This document shows positions 52,022 to 64,000 of a stretch of DNA of 64,000 nucleotides, in pieces. Numbering within the stretch: the first letter of the stretch is position 1; every line of letters starts with the position of its first letter. Source of the stretch: Physella acuta (taxonomy: Eukaryota; Mollusca; Gastropoda; Physidae); contig NW_026733098.1 in assembly GCF_028476545.1 (NCBI RefSeq), positions 144,644 through 208,643 on the forward strand, in the 5' to 3' direction. The position numbers were made by a program, and so were the translations under genes. The notes beneath the pieces are model-generated. The model ran no database searches. It had not been told where the DNA came from and saw only the letters and a list, made by a program, of their open reading frames with translations.

Positions 52022-52027
52022 AATAAA
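52022..52027 (+). terminator. Poly(A) signal of the GH31 gene
   Basis: AATAAA about 500 bases after the stop codon, the first canonical signal downstream. Confidence 0.55.
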
Positions 52028-52571
52028 AAATTGACTTTATTTCTGTCGTTTTATTACTAAACCGTTAGCAGAACAGAATACAGTGTATTTTTTTATGCGT
52101 CTCAATATCGATATCAGGTTGTCAATTTACCTTAACTACGATACCAGTTGTTTTTTTAAAAAAAACGCAGGTTTCCGCCCATCCATGAAAAAGTTGGTAG
52201 ATCGACACTAACAGGCCACTCCGCTCAACTTTGTATTACACACCTATGTTACAGTGGGGAGAGTTTTTCAAAGTTTCAATACAAATCTACATAGATTTTT
52301 TCTTGATAAAAATAGCAAGCACCATTCTGCACTGTGCGGTCATCATCTCATGATAGAGATTAACGCCATGTTTGTATGTGTTGGTGTATCCACTAACACG
52401 AACGTTTCATCTCAAGCTAAAATAGTATCTCAGTGTTTGATGGCGTTGGTTAAGTCTGGTGAGTAGCAGGCTCTGGTCGGTCAGTGTACGATTGTCAAGT
52501 TTGACATCAGGATTGTCAAGTTTGATCTCACGATTGTCAAGTTTGATCTCGAGGTTGTCAAGTTTGACGAA

Positions 52572-56429
<3,858 letters not shown>

Positions 56430-56722
56430 GAGGCGAACCCACAGACACGAAGACAAGGACGCTAATTGGATCTCCAATTATTCATCTGTTTAATTGGTAC
56501 CAGAATATGCATGAACAGATGTGAATGGAAATATGGAACACACCTGGATGGGCACCTGTGTAACTTGCCTGCTAATTATTTATTTAAAGAGAACTAAAGT
56601 GAGGTTTCTTGAGTTTTTTTAGTTTTTTTATTGTAGATACTTCGCCAACAAACCAATGATCTGACACCTCATATATTCATTTTTTTTTAATATGAAATTG
56701 CTTTTTTACTTTTTGAAAGAAA

Positions 56723-56728
56723 ATTAAA
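56723..56728 (+). terminator. Poly(A) signal (ATTAAA) of the glutaredoxin-like gene
   Basis: ATTAAA about 295 bases after the stop; a second AT-rich candidate follows. Confidence 0.35.
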
Positions 56729-56789
56729 AGATTTCTATTTATATAAAATATAGGCCTAAATGTGTATTCTACTGTTGATTTTTAATGTA

Positions 56790-56855
56790 TATATGTATAT
56801 ATATATATAGTTTATATATATATATATGTGTGTGTGTGCGTGCGTGCGTGCGTGC

Positions 56856-56928
<73 letters not shown>

Positions 56929-57030
56929 TATGGCACCCCGACAAAAGAGCGCACGACAAAAGAGCGCCGACATATCAGCGCAGACAAAAGAGCGCACGAC
57001 AAAAGAGCGCCGACATAAGAGCGCAAACAA
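56790..57030. repeat. (TA)n/(TG)n tract followed by GACAAAAGAGCGC repeat
   Basis: (TA)n, (GCGT)n and (TG)n run from 56790 to 56923. From 56939 the 13-mer GACAAAAGAGCGC, or its variant with ATAAGAGCGC, occurs about seven times with ACGACA or CGACAT linkers. Confidence 0.9.
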
Positions 57031-57059
57031 ACAGACGTGCACATGTGCACACATCCGGT

Positions 57060-57690
57060 GCTGCCGACATCACCAACCAGACACTGATGCTGGTTCAAAT
57101 CCTAGACCTGATCTATAAACAATACATTTTTTACTTCTAAAATAAAATTAGAGGTTTTTTAGAACAAATAATAGGTATGTTCTGTTTTTTACACCCATAT
57201 ACACATTTTATACATAATCATACATTTTACACATTAATTTTATAAACACACAGTTTCCACAGTACGTATATTTACCTAAAATCATAACCACATTTTGCGC
57301 ACCAAATTTGCCAATTGTAAACAAGAAGTGAACAACTTTACTTGGAGCTTTTTGGTGTTTAAAAAAAAAGAGTTCACTTTCGTTTCCGGCATGTAACAAG
57401 AAGAAAGATAAACACTTCTAACTGTGTGTTGGTTATAAATGGGGATATAAGGTCCAGTGGCGTCAGGTAATAACTTAATGTGACGCGGAGTCAAGTAACA
57501 ATCTGCAGTCAGTTTTGGGATTTTTTTTTAGATTAGTGAACCCGTGTATAGGCATAGCGAATATAGAAATCGTTAAAGTTAGGCTGTGGGCTATAATAAA
57601 GAATACTAGAATAGGGTTATAAATAAGGTTTCTTTCCAGGAAAGGTTTTACCAGGAAAAGGGAAGGGAGGAGGGGGGTTAATAAAAATGT
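57060..57690. other. Intergenic, nothing recognised
   Basis: AT-rich; no supported exon or repeat. Confidence 0.5.
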
Positions 57691-57713
57691 ATCTCTCTCT
57701 CTCTTTCTCTCTC

Positions 57714-57789
<76 letters not shown>

Positions 57790-57835
57790 TTAATACTAAT
57801 AGTTTCGCTGTCTGTCTATCTATCTATCTATCTGA
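57690..57835. repeat. (CT)n, (TA)n and (CTAT)n microsatellites
   Basis: CTCTCT run, (TA)n 57717-57787, then TCTATCTATC. Confidence 0.95.
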
Positions 57836-57984
57836 CAAGAACGCTCTAGAGAAAACACAAGGAAAATAAAAACAACACAGTAATTCGAAAAACGAAGTAT
57901 GACGTCGACACATTTAGCAACTCAAGCCGGAGAGTGCACACAGTAATATGACGTCATTGATTATCGAGTAAACATTGAATACAA

Positions 57985-58960
57985 AGGAAATTTTGTCTAA
58001 TCTAAATGGTTTGCGTGAAGATTTTCTTGCATACAATTCTTCGGGTAGGGGCGAAGCTCCACCCCCCCGCGTAAGAACGTCTGAGCCCCCCCCCTCCCCA
58101 ACTCAAAAGAAATTTCTTCATCGATACTCTATAATAAAATTACCGCCTAATTAATGTGTCTAATCTAAAAAGTGGTTTTCTTGCAATTTCTTTAATGCAA
58201 TTCTTCGGGTAGTGGCTAAGCGCGACACCAGTGTTTCTTTCAGACTTTTTCCTCCCCGGAGAGGGGTGGGGGTACTTGAAATTTTCGGGGGCGGGGGTAG
58301 AATTTTCGGGGAGGGGGCGGACACTGGAAAAAGTATATAATTATATTTCGTTGAATTTGACGGTAGACATGTTTTTTTTAGGGGGGGGGAGGGTGTGTGT
58401 GGGGGGGGGGGGAATGGGATGGTTTTAATTTAGACTTTTTCCTCCCCGGAGAGGGGTGGGGGTACTTGAAATTTTCGATGGCGGGGGTAGAATTTTCGGG
58501 GAGGGGAGCGGACACTGGAAAAAGTATATAATTATATTTCGTTGAATGGGACGGTAGAATTTTTTTTTTTTGGGGGGGGGGGGGGAGGGGGTGGTGTGTG
58601 TGTGGGGGGGGGGGGTGTGGGGGGTGGGGGTGTGTGGGGTGGGGTGGGGTGGTTTGTGTGTGGGGTGGGGTGGGGTGGTTTTAGTTTAGACTTTTTCCTC
58701 CACGGAGAGGGGTGGGGTACTTGAAATTTTCGGGGGCGGGGGTGTGTGGGGGGGGAGGTGGGTTGGTTTTAGTTTAGAGAAAAGAGACAGCACTATCAGG
58801 TGTGTGGGGGGGTGGGGTGGGGGGCCGTGTGTGGGGGGGGGGGGTGGTGTGTGTGGGGGGGGGTGAGGTGGGGTGGGGGGTGGTGGGGGGTGGTGTGTGG
58901 GGGGGGTGAGTTGGTTTTAGTATAGAGAAAAGAGACAGCACTATCAGCCTAGCGCCCGTT
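57985..58960. repeat. Family B MITE amplified in tandem, with G-rich arrays
   Basis: A ~170-base duplication (TCTAATCTAAA...CAATTCTTCGGGTAG) at 57990 and 58158 leads to a family B start, CAGTGTTTCTTTCAGAC (58229). The segment GACTTTTTCCTCCCCGGAGA then recurs at 58434 and 58689, so the MITE was amplified about threefold. Further on, GTTTAGAGAAAAGAGACAGC occurs twice (58772 and 58922) among GTGTGGGG repeats. Confidence 0.8.
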
Positions 58961-58974
58961 GTACCCTTCCTCAA

Positions 58975-59505
58975 CGGGCCATTTTTCTCGTATATATATA
59001 TTGATATTAATGTTATTTAAGTCAAATGCTTACCTTAGATCTAACAACGTAAAACCTATTAGTAAACGTTGCTTAAACTATAGGCCAATGTTTAGAGATT
59101 AAGAAAATCATAACATGATGCTTTTTTCCCTTACACTTACATCGCTGTGGCGGTTATAGCCAGGGTTAGGGTAGGAAGACTAGCATACCCAGCTCGATAC
59201 CAGCCTGTCGGAGAGGTTTTGATTTAGTGGTTCTGAGCCCTACCGCTCGACATTAAGGCCAATGCTAATTCCATAAAAGTAATCGTTTATTTATATAACA
59301 ATAACCTCAGATCTAATGCATTTTTAAACTGTACATCAGTATGTTATTTACAGCTCGCCCTCTGTGCAGTAACATCTCAGCTGTTTGGCGCCACTAAGTC
59401 AAGTTGAGGAAATTAGGCGGCAACATTTAGAAAGGTATATCTGGCAACTCTATGTTAATTAGTTTCTGATAAAAATGTTAGACCTAGCTAAATAGTACAT
59501 CCCAG
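58975..59505. other. Intergenic, nothing recognised
   Basis: AT-rich; a possible decayed SINE near 59140-59260 (GGCGGTTATAGCC...CCTACCGCTCGACATTAAGG). Confidence 0.4.
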
Positions 59506-59506
59506 G

Positions 59507-59822
59507 ACGTCAGCGTCATAATTGGGTGGGGGGGGGGGAAGAATGAGGGTAGGGTGAGGGTAGGGTGAGGGGCCGTAACACGTGACACCTTTAAAATGTT
59601 GCCACAAAAAAATTAAGTCTGTATTTCCTAGTTAGTTTTATAATGACAGTTATTTACACAACAGGGTGATAGCATCAGGCATGGGGGGGGGGGGGGGGGG
59701 GGTGACATCATATTGTCTATTGTTTTAGAAAATTATATATAGAATATAGCCCAGTCATTTGCTGAGTGGGGTGCAACTCTGGGCTGCCGCTCCGGGTGAC
59801 ACCCGTCATAGTGACGCCACTG
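59507..59822 (+). mobile_element. Diverged family A-like MITE
   Basis: CAGGACGTCAGCGTCATAATT on the left and GTGACACCCGTCATAGTGAC plus GCCACTG on the right are inverted and family A-like; GTGACATCAT and ACACGTGACACC fill the interior. No target duplication seen. Confidence 0.6.
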
Positions 59823-59984
59823 TCATATGATAAGTATGTGCTGTTTTAAATCAATTATATTTCACGTCATATGTAAAAAAATAAAAAAATAAAAATAAAT
59901 AAAAAAAAAATAGCATAGCATAGCAAAAACCGACTACTTTTCATTTGTACTTTAAAGAAGAAACATTTCTCATTTCTCCATCAG

Positions 59985-60332
59985 ATGAAAGTCCCCAGGT
60001 CGCAATCGACAACTGGATCCAGCGTTGACCTGGAAGAATCGGATATCTCCGTCCGAATCCAGAACTTGGACGAGACCGAAGTCGTGGTGAAGATCGCCGA
60101 CTGGGTCAAGCGTGGCAGCGGGTGCCTGTGCTGTGAGCAGGATGGCGCCAAGCTGAGAGCCACGCCCTCGGAGCTCATCGACATCTTCCGTATCTCCTTC
60201 AACGAGCAGATCCAGAGCCGGTACCTCCAGAAGAGCTGCGCCAACAAGGAAAAGCCCGCCCGCCAGGACGCGGAGCTAGGGAGTGTCAGCAGCGAACAGA
60301 GCAGCTCCCGGCCGAGCTACAGTCTTGATTAG
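59985..60332 (+). CDS. Terminal exon with second copy of the glutaredoxin-like C-terminal module
   Basis: It follows a good acceptor (TTTCTCCATCAG) and is open from ATG at 59985 to TAG at 60330-60332, 115 residues. IQNLDETEVVVKIADWV and TPSELIDIF match the third exon of the upstream gene (IQALDETEVVVKIADWV, SPPSEIEMVF), while the linker and tail differ. It adds CLCC, absent from the other copy. It could be an alternative last exon: exon 2 of the upstream gene ends at phase 0 and would join in frame. Or it could be the last exon, or the whole coding part, of a tandem duplicate. I saw no glutaredoxin exons between 56430 and 59980. GC content and codon use fit a real exon. Confidence 0.75.
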   Translation: MKVPRSQSTTGSSVDLEESDISVRIQNLDETEVVVKIADWVKRGSGCLCCEQDGAKLRATPSELIDIFRISFNEQIQSRYLQKSCANKEKPARQDAELGSVSSEQSSSRPSYSLD

Positions 60333-60925
60333 CCGGCGTTTGTTTGCGAGATTAGCCGGCGTTTGTTTTCGAGATTAGCCGTGGGGTTTTTTTTTCGAGA
60401 TTAGCCGTAAATTATTTAAGAGATTAGCCGTCGGTTATTTAAGAGGTTAGTCTTCGGTTTTTTTTCGAGATTAGATGTCAGTTTTTTAAGAGATTAGAAG
60501 TCGGTTATTTCCGATATTAGCCTTCCAAGATTAGCCCTCGGTAATTTCCGTGATTAGCCGTAGGTTATTTGGGAGATTAGCCATTGGTTATTTCCGAGGT
60601 TAACCGTTGGTTATTTCCGAGACTAGACTTCGGTTATTTTGGAGATTAGCTGTCGGTTATTTAAGAAATTAGCCGTTGGTTATTTAAGAAATTAGCCGTC
60701 GGTTATTTTGGAGATAAGACGTCGGTTATCTCCAAAATTAGCCATTGTTTATTTCCGAGGTTGGCCGCTGGCTATTTTCCGCTTGGTTTTTTTTTTGTTT
60801 TGTTTTTTTTTTCCGATTAGCCACCGGTTATTTCCTTGCTTCGCCGTCTAAATTTTCGAGATAAGCATGCAATTATTTCCGAGATTAGCCGTTTGTTGTT
60901 TTGGAGATTAGACGTTGTTAGGTAA
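60322..60925. repeat. Minisatellite beginning at the stop codon (GAGATTAGCCGTCGGTTATTT)
   Basis: About 27 units of 20-23 bases built from GAGATTAGCCG and TCGGTTATTTCC follow the exon. The exon's last codons and stop, CTTGATTAGCC, are the first unit's GATTAGCC, so the stop codon itself lies in the repeat motif. Confidence 0.92.
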
Positions 60926-60929
60926 GCTT

Positions 60930-61460
60930 GGTGTAACATAAGGAAGGGGTCCATTAATGATGTCCAAAAAACTAGATTGGAGGAATGTTCACACTTTTGT
61001 ATCGATATATGGAAAATGGGGGAGGGGGGGGGAATGTTACTTAACATAAATTCAATAATTTTTAAATTAGAAAGTGATAAAAATACATGCAAATTTTGGT
61101 TAGAATTATGGAATATTTTTCTCGTGTAAATCATGTTGAAATTTTAATAGCTAGCTTGTTACCCAATTTTTTTTCCGGAAAATGAAATAAAGATGACCTG
61201 AAATTGTATTCGTTTAAATTATGATTTTGTATATCAAATAGAAGGGTAACGGTTCTGTTTTTGTTTTCCCCATTTTAAAATATAGGCTTTGAAGATAAAA
61301 ATCGTTTGTAATTTCATGTATGAAACACATCTAGTTTAAGTACATGCCCTGTTTGAAAGCCCATGTAGTGTATATATAAGCCCCTTGCCATGAAAGCCTA
61401 TCTGCTCTATTGTGTAAGCCCTGACCCTGCAAAACCCCCACCCTCAACAGACGTCATGCC
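60930..61460. other. 3' flank with poly(A) signal
   Basis: AATAAA at 61186-61191 could end a transcript containing the 59985 exon. A fragment (GGGTCCATTAATGATGTCCA) near 60946 recalls the family C ends. Otherwise nothing seen. Confidence 0.45.
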
Positions 61461-61466
61461 CTCTCC

Positions 61467-61742
61467 CAGAGGCGTAGCGAGGGGGGGTGCGGAGCGCACC
61501 GGGTGACACCATTTAGGTGGGTGACATCAAGGCACAAAATAGCAAAATATATAGAGAAAAACTTGAGGGGGGGGGGGGTGCAAATCGAAAGTTGGGGGGG
61601 GGGGGGGTACAAATCAATTTGAGGGGGGTGCAAATCGAAAATTGAAAGTTTGCCCCCTTGGAAGGGTCGCTACGCCTCTGGGGGGGGGGGGTGACACCAT
61701 TAAGTGCCGCACCGGGTGACACCCGACCTCGCTACGCCACTG
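61467..61742 (+). mobile_element. Family A MITE
   Basis: CAGAGGCGTAGCGAGG and CCTCGCTACGCCACTG are long inverted ends; interior matches the 9784 copy. Flanks (CCCTCTCC and CTTCGCAT) do not match, so the target duplication is lost or the copy is recombinant. Confidence 0.88.
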
Positions 61743-62163
61743 CTTCGCATGCGTGTGTTTACAAACAAATCGCAGATCCCTAACACTAGCCCTTACCCTA
61801 ACCCTAGCACAGTTATTAAGGTCACTGCGCATGCGCAGAACTATTGAGTTTTGTATTTTCTATCGAAAAATCTTTTTCCGAGTAGTCACTTCGTAAAAAA
61901 AAGCTTTGAACCTTTGTTGGTTAGATATCAGATGATAACAGCAATTAATTCCCCCCCCCCCCCCCCCCCACAACACAGCGTCATACAAACTTCGCTAAAT
62001 CCCACCACTAAGCCCGATTTCCCTTTCGCGGATGTATATTCTCGTTATTGGCCACACTGCTTCAACTGATATACTTCAGAAGATAACCCCAAACATGAAT
62101 TTAAGTTGCGTTATACTGAATTGTAGTTTTCAACTCAATGGATAACCTATCAGGTTAACCATC

Positions 62164-62252
62164 CCCGCGATAGCTCAGTTGGTAGAGCGGAGGACTGTAG
62201 AGCGAGAGATATAGCAATCCTTAGGTCACTGGTTCGAATCCGGTTCGCGGGA
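62164..62252 (+). tRNA. tRNA-Tyr (GTA), intron-containing
   Basis: Acceptor stem CCCGCGA pairs with TCGCGGG; A box TAGCTCAGTTGGTAGAGC; B box GGTTCGAATCC; anticodon GTA at 62197-62199. A 16-base intron (about 62201-62216) follows one base after the anticodon, where eukaryotic tRNA-Tyr introns lie. The discriminator is A, as expected for tyrosine. CCA is not encoded. A T run soon downstream is weak as a Pol III stop. Confidence 0.95.
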
Positions 62253-62259
62253 AATTTTA

Positions 62260-63010
62260 TTTTATCAGCTAATTTAAAAAAAATTCAAACTATTTTAGCA
62301 AAATGAATAATGACACAATTATAGACCATAGAGAGATTACAATGCCCAGCTCTAAGAAGTAAAGTTGCTTACACTACAGCCCCTATTACAATGAGACCCC
62401 CTATATTTGGTTTATACTTTCATTTTATTCATGACGTTTTATGCTCAATGAAAAGTAATTCGTCCGATTTGTCGTTTTTGTTAAAAGCCTAATAATACAA
62501 CAACATTGTAGCATTTAGACGCCCGTGGCTTTCTTTGTAGGCTTTAGCCCTCAAGCTTTGATGAAAAAAATACACAGTGAAAATTTCAGTCGGGGTTGGG
62601 GGCCTGGTTTCTTGAACCCCCCTTTCCCCCCCCCCCCCCCCCCCCAGCTCCTACCCCCGCCCCTGCCTGGAGTGCGGAGTTTTCTGGAAGTTCTGTAGTC
62701 TGCAAGAATGTGTTGGCAGACAGCGAACACACAGTCAGGGACCGAACAAAGAAAATGATAAAAAAAAGTGACCTGTGTTTCACAAGAGAAAACACGATTA
62801 ATGCTAGAAGACTGTCGGATTTTATTGATGTTAACTGTTGTAGTTGACTCAACCTACAGATTTGTATTGTATACTTTTATTCTAACATTTAAGTTTCAAC
62901 TCGGGAAATTGTTTTAATTTAGACAAGTCCGCTCCTAGATTTGAGATTTCATCTTAGATAGGAGATAGAGATTAGCATCGTAGGCTGATTATTCTGAACT
63001 GGAAATGTCA
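62260..63010. other. Spacer between the two tRNA genes
   Basis: AT-rich spacer with a C run near 62622-62646. No coding exon supported. Confidence 0.5.
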
Positions 63011-63018
63011 TCTATAAA

Positions 63019-63106
63019 CCCGCGATAGCTCAGTTGGTAGAGCGGAGGACTGTAGTTGATTTAAATAGTAATCCTTAGGTCACTGGTTCGAATCCGGTTC
63101 GCGGGA
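63019..63106 (+). tRNA. tRNA-Tyr (GTA), second copy, intron-containing
   Basis: The mature part is identical to the copy 855 bases upstream. The intron (about 63056-63070, 15 bases) differs completely in sequence. Anticodon GTA at 63052-63054; TTTTT-like AATTTTTAA follows the gene. Confidence 0.95.
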
Positions 63107-63242
63107 ATTTTTAATCGGTTGCATTTCAATATTTTGGTCCATGTTAGTTGATTTTTGTTGGCTTTGTTCAATTTAATTTGAATTTGTATTTTGTAAATTT
63201 AAGTATATATGACTACAAATAACAAAACCCATGTGTACACCC

Positions 63243-63496
63243 CAGAGGCGTAGCGAGGGGGATGCAGACCGCACCGGGTGACACCATTTAGGGGGGGGGT
63301 GACACCAAGGCAAAAAAATAGCAAAATATATAGAGAAAAATTTGAGGGGGGGTGCAAATCGAAAGTTTGAGGGGAGGGGGTGCAAAACGAAAATTTGAAA
63401 GTTTGTCCCCGGAAAGGCTCGCTATGCCTCTGGGGGGGGGGGGGGTGACACCGATAAGTGCCGCACCGGGTGACACCCGACCTCGCTACGCCACTG
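63243..63496 (+). mobile_element. Family A MITE
   Basis: CAGAGGCGTAGCGAGG and CCTCGCTACGCCACTG ends; body almost the same as the copies at 9784 and 61467. No matching 8-bp flanks. Confidence 0.88.
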
Positions 63497-63499
63497 CCC

Positions 63500-64000
63500 T
63501 CCCCCACCCTCTCCCACCCCGGCCTTAGGCTACTAAATGGACGAAACAACAGCCGAGCGAGATAGCTACTGGCCAGATAAATAAGTCGCTACACACGACC
63601 AAAAAGATAAGAGATAGCGATGTGTCAATGTGTTTGTTGACACGCTACAAGGCTAATCATCTGCTGTGTGTCCGAAACTTCAAGGTCAGTCTACAGTGAA
63701 TTAATTCATAGCTTTACTCTAGTCATTTTCTTTTCAAACTCTCTTTCTCTCTTCTTTCTGTAATGCTTCTATTCCGTATGCTTCATGAATCGTATTCTGC
63801 AGATTAGGTTGGTATACATGTTTAAAAGTTTTATAGAAAGTCTTTAATTATCATGATGTTATTTTGTTTGTTTACGTCTTTTTTTAAATGACTGATTTAT
63901 TTCGTGAACTGGCGATACTTTTATAACCCACATGCGTAAATACTGAATTTAGTTCAGCTTTTCTTTACGTAGATCGTGGTAAATCAGGTGACTTTTTTTC
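63500..64000. other. Right edge of window, nothing recognised
   Basis: No exon or repeat supported; AT-rich. Confidence 0.5.

Noticed and set aside
56769-57098. His-Thr repeat proteins and Cys-Val repeats
   Set aside because: Translations of (TG)n/(AC)n.

Overview
The window looks like nuclear DNA from an AT-rich, intron-rich animal, most likely a gastropod or other mollusc. That assignment is inference from gene content, intron structure and repeat style; no single marker settles it. All protein genes are split by GT-AG introns, two tRNA-Tyr genes carry introns, and the spaces between are full of short terminal-inverted-repeat elements (several with perfect 8-bp target duplications), tRNA-derived SINE pieces, long (TA)n tracts and many different minisatellites.

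Layout: (1) 1-9775 holds a complete hAT-like transposase gene, four exons, + strand, 3215-6539, behind a clear TATA box. (2) 10702-24852, minus strand, is an intact five-exon melatonin-receptor-like GPCR of 735 residues with a very long third intracellular loop. (3) 24853-33400 has no recognised host gene: minisatellites, (TA)n, a decayed LINE 3' end and MITEs. (4) 33455-51522, + strand, is a 14-exon glycoside hydrolase family 31 gene whose closest recognisable relative is bacterial YihQ sulfoquinovosidase. The catalytic aspartates and the residues that bind the sulfonate in YihQ are all present at a constant offset. Exon 5 and its junction with exon 6 do not keep the frame, so it is either a young pseudogene or carries assembly indels. 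(5) 52572-56429, + strand, encodes a 282-residue glutaredoxin-like protein whose CxxC-type cysteines are replaced by serine; a diverged copy of its C-terminal module is at 59985-60332. (6) 61467-63496 holds two intron-containing tRNA-Tyr genes between two MITE copies.

The genes do not form one pathway. The GH31 enzyme would act on dietary sulfolipid sugar if active, the GPCR on an unknown ligand, and the glutaredoxin-like protein is probably non-catalytic. The most striking feature spans genes: at least ten intronic minisatellites start or end exactly at an exon boundary and carry copies of the adjoining splice donor or acceptor, sometimes with the last or first exon bases. One further array begins at a stop codon.
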